DNA from: an uncultured Eubacteriales bacterium
Lineage (GTDB): Bacteria > Bacillota > Clostridia > Oscillospirales > Oscillospiraceae
Assembly: GCA_900316745.1 (NCBI GenBank)
Contig: ONEB01000007.1
Span: 1 to 64,000, forward strand
Length of the DNA stretch: 64,000 bases
Reading direction: 5' to 3'
Part shown: positions 38,613-47,271 of the stretch, piece by piece
Numbering within the stretch: position 1 is the first letter of the stretch
Layout of the letters: the number at the start of each line of letters is the position of its first letter
Made by a program: the position numbers and the translations under genes
Notes under the pieces: generated by a model
What the model was told of the DNA's origin: nothing
Seen by the model: the letters and a program-made list of their open reading frames with translations, nothing else
The model's database searches: none

Positions 38613-39782
38613 ATGTGGTTTTTGCAGGCGGATACCGCGCTGAAGCTCTTCGCGGCGGGAATCCTCTGGACGGCGCTGGCAGCGCTCGCGGGACGGTTCG
38701 GCGCGCAGGCAAAGCTCAACCGCTTTCTCGTGCTCGTCGATATCGCGCTCATTGCGCTCATCTCACCGGGGCTTGCCGCGTTCTACGTCGTCTATACGCT
38801 CGCGACCTACGGTCTGACGTGTCTGGCGCCGGCTGCGGCAAGGCGCAAGGAGGCCGGACGCCGGAGCGGGCAGGTGCTGTTCGTGGTGCTGAACATCCTG
38901 TGCGTAACGCCGTTTCTCTATCTCAGAGCGAGCGCGGTCTGGACGGCGCTGCCGGTGCTGCTCACGCTGGTGGGCTTTTCCTATAACATGCTCAAGGCCG
39001 TGGACGGCGTGTACTTTGCCTACTACACCGGCGAGCGGCTGGACCTTGTGATGTACGCAAACTACATGCTCTTCTTCCCCGTGCTCACGGCAGGACCGAT
39101 CATGCGCTACCGGGACTTTGTCCGCTGCATGGATTCCCCCGCGCCGATCACGGGCGAGCGGCTCGTGACGAACGTCAAGCGGCTCATACGCGGCTACTTC
39201 AAAAAGGTCGTGGTGCTCTCGCTTGTGAGCATCCTGCTGTCGCGGCTCGCGGCGCTGCCGGGGCACGTGTGGCTCTCGGTGCTGGTGTGCCTCGTAAGCT
39301 ATCTGCTGCTGTGGCTGGACATGTCCGGCTACGCCGACATCGCCATCGCGCTGGGCGGCTGCATGGGCTTCACCGTGGCGGAAAACTTCAAGCACCCGCT
39401 GCGCGCGGCCTCGTTCACGCAGTTCTGGCGCAACTGGCACGTCTCGCTCACAGACTGGATCCGGGAGCACATCTTCGTCGTGCTCAACGGCAGGCGCCTG
39501 AACAGGTATCAGGGCGCGCTGATCGGCTTCGGCACGATGATGGTGATGAACTTCTGGCACGGCATGAGTCTGACGTATCTCGCAGACGGTTTGCTGATGG
39601 GTACGCTGCTGGCTGTGGAAAATCTCACGGGGATCTCCACCGTGAACGCGCGCAAGGTGAAAAAGAGCTACCTCTTCTTCCGCTGCGCGGTCGTGACGCT
39701 CCTGTTCGCGTTCGACACGATCTTCTACACGCTGTCGCACGATGAGCTCATGAACGTGCTGCACGGCTTCGTGCATCTGTGA
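38613..39782 (+). CDS. dltB: DltB-like MBOAT acyltransferase
   Basis: A 389-residue multi-pass membrane acyltransferase with about 10-11 segments. The MBOAT catalytic His is H316 in MMVMNFWHGMSLTYLADG, and the upstream AASFTQFWRNWHVSLTDWIREHIF is the family's other hallmark. It passes the amino acid from DltC through the membrane tunnel to an outside acceptor. It begins three bases after dltC and is slightly shorter than Bacillus DltB. Confidence 0.93.
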   Translation: MWFLQADTALKLFAAGILWTALAALAGRFGAQAKLNRFLVLVDIALIALISPGLAAFYVVYTLATYGLTCLAPAAARRKEAGRRSGQVLFVVLNILCVTPFLYLRASAVWTALPVLLTLVGFSYNMLKAVDGVYFAYYTGERLDLVMYANYMLFFPVLTAGPIMRYRDFVRCMDSPAPITGERLVTNVKRLIRGYFKKVVVLSLVSILLSRLAALPGHVWLSVLVCLVSYLLLWLDMSGYADIAIALGGCMGFTVAENFKHPLRAASFTQFWRNWHVSLTDWIREHIFVVLNGRRLNRYQGALIGFGTMMVMNFWHGMSLTYLADGLLMGTLLAVENLTGISTVNARKVKKSYLFFRCAVVTLLFAFDTIFYTLSHDELMNVLHGFVHL

Positions 39783-39798
39783 GAAAGCAGGCAGAACC

Positions 39799-40683
39799 AT
39801 GAAATTTGTGAAAGTGATGAAAGCCGGCGGCTTTTTGCTCGCCGTCGCGCTGCTGTTTGTTCTTTGCGACGTGCTCTTCGGGCGCTCGACCTGGATCCGG
39901 GACTCCGGATTCTTCCCGCTCAACGACTTTGAGATCACGCAGCGCGCCCACCCGGAAAAGACCTGGGACCGCGTCGTATACGGCTCGTCGGAGCTCACCT
40001 CCTGCTATCGGGAGGATCTCTCCAAGACGCATTATGTAAACCTCGGCATGGACTACGCCACGATCGTGGATCTGGACAAAATGCTGCGGCGCGGCTGCAT
40101 CCGCATAGGCGAGGAGCTGGTGATCGCCTGCAACTGGGGTCTGCTGTGCGACACGCTCGACACAAACCCCACCTACCCCTGGCTGCGCGGCACGCTGGAG
40201 CCGCACTTCTACTTCCAGCGCGACCGTCTGGGGCCGTTTATCCAGGACACATGGAAGTACCTGCTGCATGACGGTGAGCCGCGAGAACGCGTGTGGCTCG
40301 AGCAGCAGAAGGAGCTGTACCACGGCAACATGAGCCAGCAGGAGCTCTCTGAGCGCGTCGTGTCGCTCAACGAGCGGTTCTTTGCAGACGGGCTGAACGG
40401 TTTTATGGATAATCTCGCGGCGCTGCCGCATGTATTCGAGTGGTGCAGGTCGCATGACATTGCCGTGCGGGTGCTCTGGCTGCCGGAGAATCCTGCCGCG
40501 CCGCTGGGCGACACGAACGACGCTCTGCGCGCGTCGGTGGCGGAGCTCTGCGCTGCCGATGACGTGGACTACACGGATCTTACGGACGCGCTCGGCGCCG
40601 ACTGCTTTTATGATACCGGCCATATCGACTATGAGCATGGCGCGGTCGTGTTTACGGAGGTGTTTGACGAATGGGCAAGCTGA
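39799..40683 (+). CDS. dltD: DltD-like SGNH transferase/esterase
   Basis: A 294-residue membrane-anchored extracellular protein (one segment near 8-28). It has the DltD catalytic layout: Ser in YGSSELT (S63/S64), an Asn-containing NWG near 113, and Asp272/His275 in CFYDTGHIDYEHG. DltD is thought to transfer D-Ala onto teichoic acids. At 294 residues it is about 100 shorter than Bacillus or Lactobacillus DltD. It follows dltB by 16 bases and overlaps the dltX-like gene by 13. Confidence 0.85.
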   Translation: MKFVKVMKAGGFLLAVALLFVLCDVLFGRSTWIRDSGFFPLNDFEITQRAHPEKTWDRVVYGSSELTSCYREDLSKTHYVNLGMDYATIVDLDKMLRRGCIRIGEELVIACNWGLLCDTLDTNPTYPWLRGTLEPHFYFQRDRLGPFIQDTWKYLLHDGEPRERVWLEQQKELYHGNMSQQELSERVVSLNERFFADGLNGFMDNLAALPHVFEWCRSHDIAVRVLWLPENPAAPLGDTNDALRASVAELCAADDVDYTDLTDALGADCFYDTGHIDYEHGAVVFTEVFDEWAS

Positions 40684-40814
40684 AAAAGTTCTTTCAAAAG
40701 CTGAGCGGCACGCCGCTCGGCGTCGTGCTCTCCGTGCTCGCCTACACGGCGATGATCATTCTGGTGCTCTCGTTCTTCGAGGGACACGGCGCGTTCATCT
40801 ACGAGGGATTTTAA
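40671..40814 (+). CDS. dltX: DltX-like micro-protein
   Basis: A 47-residue peptide, too short for ordinary gene callers. A basic N terminus (MGKLKKFFQK) leads to one membrane segment (about 15-35) and the C-terminal AFIYEGF. The FIYxxF ending with a conserved Tyr is the mark of DltX, the small partner of DltB thought to help pass D-Ala to DltD. In Bacilli dltX is usually the first gene of dlt; here it is last. It has GGAGG ten bases upstream. Confidence 0.85.
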   Translation: MGKLKKFFQKLSGTPLGVVLSVLAYTAMIILVLSFFEGHGAFIYEGF

Positions 40815-40824
40815 GGCGAAACGA

Positions 40825-40863
40825 ATACGCCCTGCCGAAAGATCGGCAGGGCGTATTATTTTG
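40825..40863 (+). terminator. Terminator of dlt-like operon
   Basis: AATACGCCCTGCCGA pairs with TCGGCAGGGCGTATT around a short loop, then TATTTTG. A weaker T-run on the other strand could also serve lysS. Confidence 0.92.
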
Positions 40864-40871
40864 ATGTGGAT

Positions 40872-42377
40872 TCAGTTCTGCTCCGGCTTCATCGTCGGGA
40901 AGAGGATGACGTCGCGGATGGAGGAGGCGTTGCACAGGAGCATGACGCAGCGGTCGATGCCGATGCCGAGGCCGCCCGTGGGCGGCATGCCGTACTCGAG
41001 GGCGTTGATGAAGTCCTCGTCCATCATGCCCGCCTCGTCATCGCCCTTGGCGCGCAGCTCGACCTGCTTTAAGAAGCGCTGGCGCTGGTCGATGGGATCG
41101 TTCAGCTCGGAGAAGGCATTGCCCATCTCGCTGTGGCAGATAAAGAGCTCGAAGCGCTCGGTCAGGCGCGGATCCTTGGGGCTGCGCTTGGCAAGCGGCG
41201 ACACGTCCACGGGGTGCATCGTGATGAACGTCGGCTGGATGAGCTGCTCTTCGACCTTCTGGTCGAAGCACTCATAGAGCGCATGGCCCCAGGTGGGCTC
41301 GACGCCGTCCATATCGACGCCCGCGGCCTTCGCTGCTGCGACGGCGGCCTCGTCGTCGGAAATGGCCATGAAATCGACGCCGACATACTGCTTGACGGCC
41401 TCCGCCATCGTGAGTCTCGGCCAGCCGGGCGTGAGGTCGATGTCATAGCCCTGCCACTGCACCTTGTGCGTGCCGAGGATCTCGTCGGCTGCCGAGGAGA
41501 GGAGCTCCTCAAAGAGATCCATCATGTCGTTGAAGTCGGCATAGGACTGGTAGAGCTCGACGGAGGTGAACTCCGGGTTGTGCTTGGTGTCCATGCCCTC
41601 GTTGCGGAAGATGCGGCCGATCTCATACACGCGCTCGATGCCGCCGACGATGAGGCGCTTGAGGTTCAGCTCGGTGGCGATGCGCAGGTACATGTCCATA
41701 TCGAGCGTGTTGTGGTGTGTGATGAAGGGGCGCGCCGTCGCGCCGCCGGAGATCGTGTTCAGAACGGGCGTTTCGACCTCCATGTAGCCGTGGTCGTCGA
41801 GATAGCGGCGCACATGGCGGATGAAGGCGGAGCGGATCTCGAAGTTGCGGCGGCTGTCGGCCGACATGATGAGGTCGACATAGCGCTGGCGGTACTTCAG
41901 CTCCGTGTTCGTCATGCCGTGGAACTTCTCGGGCAGCGGGCGCAGGGACTTTGCCAAAAGCGTCACCTGCGTGACGTGGACGGAAATCTCGCCCGTCTTC
42001 GTCGTGAAGACATAGCCCGACACGCCGATGATATCGCCGATGTCATACTTGCGGAAATCCGCGAATTCCTGCTCGGACACGGCGTCCTTGCGGATGTAGA
42101 GCTGGATCTGGCCCTTGTCGTCCTGGATGTGGCAGAAGATCGCCTTGCCCATGCCGCGCTTGGACATGATGCGGCCCGCGACCTCGACGGTCTTATCCTC
42201 AAAGGACGCGTAGTCGCCCTTGATCTCGGCGGACCAGGCGCTGCGGACGAAGCGTGTGCGCTGGAACGGGTCGCGGCCCTCGTCCTGCAGGGCTTTGAGC
42301 TTATCGCGGCGGATCTGCAGAAGCTCGGAGAGATCCTGCTCGGGCGCGGCGTTGGGAATCTGGTTATCTTGACTCAT
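40872..42377 (-). CDS. lysS: Lysyl-tRNA synthetase, class II
   Basis: A 501-residue enzyme. It has an N-terminal OB-fold anticodon domain (about 65-150) and the class II core: motif 1 YLDDHGYMEVETPVL, motif 2 RNEGMDTKHNPEFTSVE, motif 3 GLGIGIDRCVML near 475. Length fits the family. A short hairpin repeat and 84 bases separate it from greA upstream, so it may be transcribed with the greA-ctpA group. Confidence 0.96.
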   Translation of the reverse strand: MSQDNQIPNAAPEQDLSELLQIRRDKLKALQDEGRDPFQRTRFVRSAWSAEIKGDYASFEDKTVEVAGRIMSKRGMGKAIFCHIQDDKGQIQLYIRKDAVSEQEFADFRKYDIGDIIGVSGYVFTTKTGEISVHVTQVTLLAKSLRPLPEKFHGMTNTELKYRQRYVDLIMSADSRRNFEIRSAFIRHVRRYLDDHGYMEVETPVLNTISGGATARPFITHHNTLDMDMYLRIATELNLKRLIVGGIERVYEIGRIFRNEGMDTKHNPEFTSVELYQSYADFNDMMDLFEELLSSAADEILGTHKVQWQGYDIDLTPGWPRLTMAEAVKQYVGVDFMAISDDEAAVAAAKAAGVDMDGVEPTWGHALYECFDQKVEEQLIQPTFITMHPVDVSPLAKRSPKDPRLTERFELFICHSEMGNAFSELNDPIDQRQRFLKQVELRAKGDDEAGMMDEDFINALEYGMPPTGGLGIGIDRCVMLLCNASSIRDVILFPTMKPEQN

Positions 42378-42415
42378 AGAATTTGGTTCCTCTCTGTATC
42401 TGCGGTGCGTAATCA

Positions 42416-42440
42416 GCGGGAGGGGCGAGCCCCTCCCCTA
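42416..42440. repeat. Small GC-rich palindromic repeat
   Basis: GGGAGGGG and CCCCTCCC flank a four-base loop between greA and lysS, followed by CTACGGGG. Its form recalls the short dispersed GGGG-type repeats of many Clostridia; only one copy is in this window. Confidence 0.5.
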
Positions 42441-42461
42441 CGGGGTGCGGTGCGGGACCGT

Positions 42462-42947
42462 TCAATCATTTTCAACGGACAGGATCTTGAACTGGAGCTC
42501 GCCGACGGGGGCTTCGACCGTGACGACGTCGCCGGCGCGGTGACCCTTGAGCGCGAAGCCGAACGGGCTGTCGTCGGAGATGCGGCCCATCATGGGGTCG
42601 GCCTCCTGCGAGCCGACGATCTTGTATTCCTGCTCCTCGTTCTCCTCAACGTCAAGCACCTTGACGGCGCTGCCGATGACGATGACGCCCTCTTCGACCT
42701 CGGTCTTTTCGACGACGACGGCGTTTTCGATCAGGTTCTTCACTTCGGCGATGCGGGAGTAGAGCTTGCCCTGCTCGGTTTTCGCCTCGTCATACTCGCT
42801 GTTTTCGGAGAGGTCGCCGAAGGAGCGCGCTTCCTTGATCAGCTCCGCGACTTCCTTTTCGCGGGTGGTCTCGAGATAGTGCAGCTCGTCTTTGAGCGCG
42901 TCGAGGCGCTCCTGGCTCATTTTGTAACGGTTTTCAGTGTTGGGCAT
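42462..42947 (-). CDS. greA: Transcription elongation factor GreA
   Basis: A 161-residue protein that rescues backtracked RNA polymerase. The N-terminal coiled coil (with EARSFGDLSENSEYDEAK, the acidic tip) spans about 10-85, and the C-terminal FKBP-like part has the SPFGFALKGHRAGDVVTVEAP signature. Length and motifs match GreA. It is downstream of the S41 protease gene by 30 bases. Confidence 0.96.
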   Translation of the reverse strand: MPNTENRYKMSQERLDALKDELHYLETTREKEVAELIKEARSFGDLSENSEYDEAKTEQGKLYSRIAEVKNLIENAVVVEKTEVEEGVIVIGSAVKVLDVEENEEQEYKIVGSQEADPMMGRISDDSPFGFALKGHRAGDVVTVEAPVGELQFKILSVEND

Positions 42948-42977
42948 GTTGGTTTCCTTCTTCCTTGTATGATAACT

Positions 42978-44207
42978 CTATTTCAGAACTTTCAGTGCTT
43001 CCTCGAGCTGGAGATCGAGCTCGCTGTCCTCGGCGCCTGCCTGCGCCTCCACATCGGGCGTGAGCCCTCCCTGCTCGGAGAGATCGACGCGGTTCGGCGT
43101 GAGATAGCGCGCGCTTGACAGGTGCACGGCGCTGCCGTCATCGAGCACGATGGTCGTCTGGCTGCGGCCCTTGCCGGTGGTGGCTTCGCCGACGATCGTC
43201 GCCCAGTTGTATTCCTGGAGGGCGGCGGCGAAGTACTCCGCGGCGCTGTAAGAGCTCGCGTCCACGAGCACCGCCATCGGCACCTTGACGCAGATATTAT
43301 CGGACGTCGTGACGGTCTCCTTGCCCGACTTGTTCACGCTCACGAAGAGGTCGCCCTCGGGCAGGATGTGGTCGAGGATCGTGACGAGCTCCGTGACTCT
43401 GCCGCCGGGGTTGCCGCGCACATCGAACACGAGGGACTTTGCCCCGTCGGCGAGGAGCGAGTCGACCGCCTTGATGGCGCCCGCGCCCGCGCCGGACTCG
43501 AAGTTATTGATCTTCACATAGCCGACCTGATTCTCCAGCATCTCGAACGCGACGGGCTCGGTGTGGATGACCGTGCAGTCGACCTTTACGGTGCGGCTCT
43601 CGCCGCTCTCTGAGCGGATGGTGAACGAAATGGTCTGGTTGACCTTGGCGCGGATCTGCGCCTGCACCTCGGAGAGCGTCTTGCCGGAGACGGACACACC
43701 GTCCACATCCGTGATGCTCTCGCCCACCTTGAGCCCCGCCTTGTCCGCCGGGGACTGCGCCGCGACGCCGACGATCTTCAGGCCGTTGCTGCCCGCGCCG
43801 ACCTGCAGCGTGACGCCGATGCCGGCGTACTCGTTGGCGGAATACATCTGGTACGCCTGATATTCCTCGGGCGTCATGTAGTAGCTCCAGCGGTCGCCCG
43901 TCGCGGAGACGATGGCGGCTGCCGCGGCGTTCTGGAGCGCGGCGTCGTCCGCGTCGCCGATGTAGTTTTTATCCACAACGCGTTTGACCTCGGCGAGCTT
44001 CTTTGCCATTTTATAGTTTGCCGCGCCGCCGAAGCCTCCGCGTGACGCCAGAAGCGTGACGCCGAAAGCGATCGCTGCGCAAAGCACACACGCTATCATA
44101 GCGGTGCGCATTGAAATTTTCCTGTCGAACGCCGCGCGGAGACGGATCTTTTTTCGTTCCGGGCGCGGCTTCTTCTCGCGCTTCGGGGCGGGAGACGGTT
44201 CGTTCAT
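42978..44207 (-). CDS. S41-family C-terminal processing peptidase
   Basis: A 409-residue protease with a basic cytosolic N terminus, one membrane segment (about 35-52), a PDZ domain (about 125-205: AGIGVTLQVGAG, AGLKVGESITDVDGV), and the Ser-Lys catalytic pair in DASSYSAAEYFAAALQE (nucleophile Ser) and GEATTGKGRSQ (Lys). These are CtpA/CtpB-type serine proteases. Its place beside an M23 hydrolase and FtsEX suggests control of cell-wall hydrolysis, which is inference. Confidence 0.92.
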   Translation of the reverse strand: MNEPSPAPKREKKPRPERKKIRLRAAFDRKISMRTAMIACVLCAAIAFGVTLLASRGGFGGAANYKMAKKLAEVKRVVDKNYIGDADDAALQNAAAAAIVSATGDRWSYYMTPEEYQAYQMYSANEYAGIGVTLQVGAGSNGLKIVGVAAQSPADKAGLKVGESITDVDGVSVSGKTLSEVQAQIRAKVNQTISFTIRSESGESRTVKVDCTVIHTEPVAFEMLENQVGYVKINNFESGAGAGAIKAVDSLLADGAKSLVFDVRGNPGGRVTELVTILDHILPEGDLFVSVNKSGKETVTTSDNICVKVPMAVLVDASSYSAAEYFAAALQEYNWATIVGEATTGKGRSQTTIVLDDGSAVHLSSARYLTPNRVDLSEQGGLTPDVEAQAGAEDSELDLQLEEALKVLK

Positions 44208-44240
44208 AGCTCCCCTCCTATCAGGGATTTAACTTCACGA

Positions 44241-44266
44241 GCCGGGTGTCCGAATGGGCACCCGGC
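44241..44266. other. Stem-loop between M23 hydrolase and S41 protease genes
   Basis: GCCGGGTGTCC and GGGCACCCGGC form a stem without a T-run. It is more likely an RNA processing or partial-termination element than a full terminator. Confidence 0.45.
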
Positions 44267-44282
44267 TTGCGGATTCATGTGA

Positions 44283-45536
44283 TTACTGTGCGTAGTTCAG
44301 GGGATTGACGCGCTGGCCGTTGACCATGACCTCCCAGTGGAGGTGCGGGCCGGTGGACGCGCCGGTGGAGCCGACATAGCCGATGACCTGACCCTTGCTG
44401 ACGCTCTGGCCGGAGGACGCGACGAGCGAGCTCATGTGACCGTAGAGCGTGGTAAGGCCGTTGCCGTGGTTGATGACGATGCAGTTGCCGTAGCCGCCGT
44501 TCCAGCCGGAGAGGATGACCGTGCCGCCGTCGGCAGCGTAGACGGGCGTGCCGTAGGCAACGTTGATGTCAACGCCGGTGTGCATCTTCTGCGTGTGGTA
44601 GATCGGGTGGATGCGGTAGCCGAACGGGGACGAGATGCCGTGTCCGACGGCGGGCCACATCATGCTGCCCGAAGCGCCGACAGCCGCGGCAGCGTTGTAG
44701 GTCGCGGTGGGCGTCTGGCCGGCAGCTCTCTGCTGAGCGGCCTGCTGCTGGGCGGCCTGTCTGGCGGCCTCCTCCTGCGCGCGCAGCTCGGCGACCTTTG
44801 AGTTGATCTGGTTCTGGAGCTGCTGCTTCTGCGCCTCGGCCTGCTCATACAGGGCGGAATAGGCGTTGATATCGGATTCGAGGCTCCGGATGAGCTGCTC
44901 GGCCTCGGCGACCTGCGCCTCAAGCGCGGCCTTCTGCGTATCGAGCTCGGCCTTTTTGGCCTCCTGCTCGGCGAGCGTCTGCTCCAGCTCGGCCTTGGCG
45001 GCCTCGACCTCCTGACGCGCGGCGATGAGGGCTTCCTCCACGCGCTTGTCATAGGCGATGAGCTCGCCGACGATATCCATGCGGGAAATCAGATCGCCGA
45101 CATCCTTGGAGTCCAGAAGCAGGAGCAGCCAGGAGACTCTGCCGTTCTCCTCGATCTCGCGGACGCGGCCGCGGAACAGTCTGGCCTGCGCCTCCTCCTT
45201 GGCCTGCGCGTCCTGGAGCTCCAGCTCCTTTTCCGCGACGAGGTTGTTGTACAGTTCGATCTGCGCTTCGACGTTCGTGATCTCCTGCATCAGGAGCGCG
45301 GTCTGCTGATCGAGCGCCTGCTTCTGGCTCATCACGTCCGCCTTCTGGTCGCGCAGGGACTGGATGTTCGCCTGCTGCTGGACCTGCTGCTTCTTGATCG
45401 CTTCCTGCTGCTGCTTGAGATTGTTGATCTCAGACTGCGTGACGGCTCTCGCGGGAACGAGCACCGCAAGCAGCGAAACGACCATGAGCACTGCCAGCAT
45501 GAGACAGATTACGGCTCTGACGGTTTTGCGATTCAT
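44283..45536 (-). CDS. M23-family murein hydrolase with coiled coil (EnvC/PcsB-like)
   Basis: A 417-residue secreted protein. A signal peptide (about 1-32, ending ARA) is followed by a long Gln/Glu/Ala-rich coiled coil (about 33-270) and a C-terminal LytM/M23 domain (about 302-417). Zinc ligands are visible in HPIYHTQKMHTGVDIN and GPHLHWEV. Coiled-coil proteins beside ftsEX are activated by that complex to cut septal peptidoglycan. It follows ftsX by 28 bases, with AGGAGG before its ATG. Confidence 0.92.
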   Translation of the reverse strand: MNRKTVRAVICLMLAVLMVVSLLAVLVPARAVTQSEINNLKQQQEAIKKQQVQQQANIQSLRDQKADVMSQKQALDQQTALLMQEITNVEAQIELYNNLVAEKELELQDAQAKEEAQARLFRGRVREIEENGRVSWLLLLLDSKDVGDLISRMDIVGELIAYDKRVEEALIAARQEVEAAKAELEQTLAEQEAKKAELDTQKAALEAQVAEAEQLIRSLESDINAYSALYEQAEAQKQQLQNQINSKVAELRAQEEAARQAAQQQAAQQRAAGQTPTATYNAAAAVGASGSMMWPAVGHGISSPFGYRIHPIYHTQKMHTGVDINVAYGTPVYAADGGTVILSGWNGGYGNCIVINHGNGLTTLYGHMSSLVASSGQSVSKGQVIGYVGSTGASTGPHLHWEVMVNGQRVNPLNYAQ

Positions 45537-45564
45537 GATGTAAGACCTCCTCTGAGAGAAGCGA

Positions 45565-46443
45565 TTATACCTTGAGATAGCTGCGGATAGCGGAGACGCC
45601 GCCGATCACGCCGACGAGGATGCCGACGCCGAGGAACGCCACCAGCAGCGGCAGCATGACCGTGTGGAACGGGATCATCGTGAAGATGCCGGCGATCATC
45701 GTCGTCATGAGACGGCGCTTTGCCACTGCGTACAGACCGCCGACGATGAGATAGGCGATCCCGCCGCCGACCGCGCCGAGGATCAGGCCCTCGATCACGA
45801 ACGGGAAGCGGATGAAGCGGTTCGTCGCGCCGACGATCTTCATGATGGCGATCTCATCCTTGCGGTTGAACGTGGCGAGCTTGATGGTGTTCGTCATGAT
45901 AAAGAGGCTCACCAACACCATCACGCCGACCAGGATGAGCGACACGATGGACACGATGTTGCGGAACGTCACGAACTTCTGCGCGTAATCCAGATGCGCG
46001 TTCACGTCCGCGATCCCGTCGATGGCGGAGATGGCGGCCTGCGTCTCCTTCATCTGGGTGAGGTCATCGAGCGTGATGACATAGCGATGGCGGAAGACAG
46101 ACGGGTCGATGGTCTCGAACAGCTCATCGTCATAGTCCGCCTCGAAGTTCTCCATCGCCTGCTCGCGCGTGACGAACTCGATGGAGCCCACGTTCGCGGC
46201 CTCGGCGATCTTGTCCTGCAGCGCGCGCGCCTGATCCTCGTCGTAGCTTTCATCGACGTAGGCGATGATCTTGTTCTGGTTCTGCATCTCCTCGATCATG
46301 GCGTTGATGTTCCAGGTGATGAGGCTCATCGCACCCATGATGACGAGGCACGCCGTGATGACGGCGACGGAGGCAAACGACATGAAGCCGTGGGTGAAGA
46401 TGTTCTTCACGCCCTGCCAGAGAAGATAAAAGAAGCGGCTCAT
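45565..46443 (-). CDS. ftsX: Cell division ABC-like membrane protein FtsX
   Basis: A 292-residue protein with four membrane segments (about 20-42, 165-190, 217-240 and 265-285) and an extracellular domain between the first two. The KDEIAIMKIVGATNRFIRFPF coupling segment near 200-215 is the FtsX hallmark. With FtsE it passes cytosolic ATP hydrolysis to the outside hydrolase. It overlaps ftsE by four bases. Confidence 0.95.
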   Translation of the reverse strand: MSRFFYLLWQGVKNIFTHGFMSFASVAVITACLVIMGAMSLITWNINAMIEEMQNQNKIIAYVDESYDEDQARALQDKIAEAANVGSIEFVTREQAMENFEADYDDELFETIDPSVFRHRYVITLDDLTQMKETQAAISAIDGIADVNAHLDYAQKFVTFRNIVSIVSLILVGVMVLVSLFIMTNTIKLATFNRKDEIAIMKIVGATNRFIRFPFVIEGLILGAVGGGIAYLIVGGLYAVAKRRLMTTMIAGIFTMIPFHTVMLPLLVAFLGVGILVGVIGGVSAIRSYLKV

Positions 46444-47171
46444 GCGTGCACCTCCTCTTCGGTATCGATCTGGGGCTCGGTCTCGTGCTCATAGCCGTAG
46501 TAACCGTCCATGCCGTCGCCGATGATCTTGCCGTCCTCCAGGGAGATGACGCGCTTGTCAAAGGCGTTGACGAGCTCCTTCTCGTGCGTGACAACAAGCA
46601 CGGTCGTGCCGAGCTCATTGATCTTTTCCAGCAGCAGCATCAGATCGAGACTGCGCGCCGGGTCAAGGTTGCCGGTGGGCTCGTCGGCGATGATCATGCT
46701 GGGGTTGTTCACCAGCGCGCGGGCGATCGCCACACGCTGCTGCTCGCCGCCGGAGAGCTCGGCGGGAAGACGCTTCTCGCGCCCCTCGAGACCGACGAGC
46801 TCGAGCACCTGCGGCACGCGCTTGCGGATCTCGCGGTTGGATTTGCCGACAATGCGCATGGCAAAGGCGACGTTTTCATACACCGTCATTTTGTCGATCA
46901 GGCGGAAGTCCTGAAAGATGACGCCCAGTGTGCGGCGCAGCTTCGGGAGTCTGCGGCGGCGGATCGCCATCATGTCGAAACCGTTGACGTCGATGGTGCC
47001 TTCCGTGGCCTTGACCTCGCCGGTGATGAGCTTGATGATGGTCGTTTTGCCGGAGCCCGAGGGCCCGACCAGAAAGACGAATTCGCCTTCGTTGATCGTG
47101 AAGCTCACGTCATCGAGGGCGAGCGTTTTCGAGCTTTCGTAGACCATCTTTACACCGTTCATCTGAACCAT
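46440..47171 (-). CDS. ftsE: Cell division ATP-binding protein FtsE
   Basis: A 243-residue ABC ATPase with Walker [14 protein letters not shown] near 37-49, signature [16 protein letters not shown] near 138, Walker [13 protein letters not shown], and switch His in VVTHEK. The [11 protein letters not shown]-loop is FtsE-typical. It extends about 15 residues beyond the usual end with an acidic tail. It is the first gene of the ftsEX-M23-S41 group. Confidence 0.95.
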   Translation of the reverse strand: MVQMNGVKMVYESSKTLALDDVSFTINEGEFVFLVGPSGSGKTTIIKLITGEVKATEGTIDVNGFDMMAIRRRRLPKLRRTLGVIFQDFRLIDKMTVYENVAFAMRIVGKSNREIRKRVPQVLELVGLEGREKRLPAELSGGEQQRVAIARALVNNPSMIIADEPTGNLDPARSLDLMLLLEKINELGTTVLVVTHEKELVNAFDKRVISLEDGKIIGDGMDGYYGYEHETEPQIDTEEEVHA

Positions 47172-47271
47172 AAGATGTCCTCCAATGGGAATAGAGTTGA
47201 TACAGGTCTGTGCCGCCCCGGAGTCCGGAGCGGCTCAGTTTGTATCGGTGAATATATCGGCGAAAAAGCGC

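Noticed and set aside
47212-47234. Terminator between the CdaR-type gene and ftsE
   Set aside because: GCCGCCCCGGA and TCCGGAGCGGC can pair, but there is a mismatch and no T-run on the minus strand, so termination is not supported.
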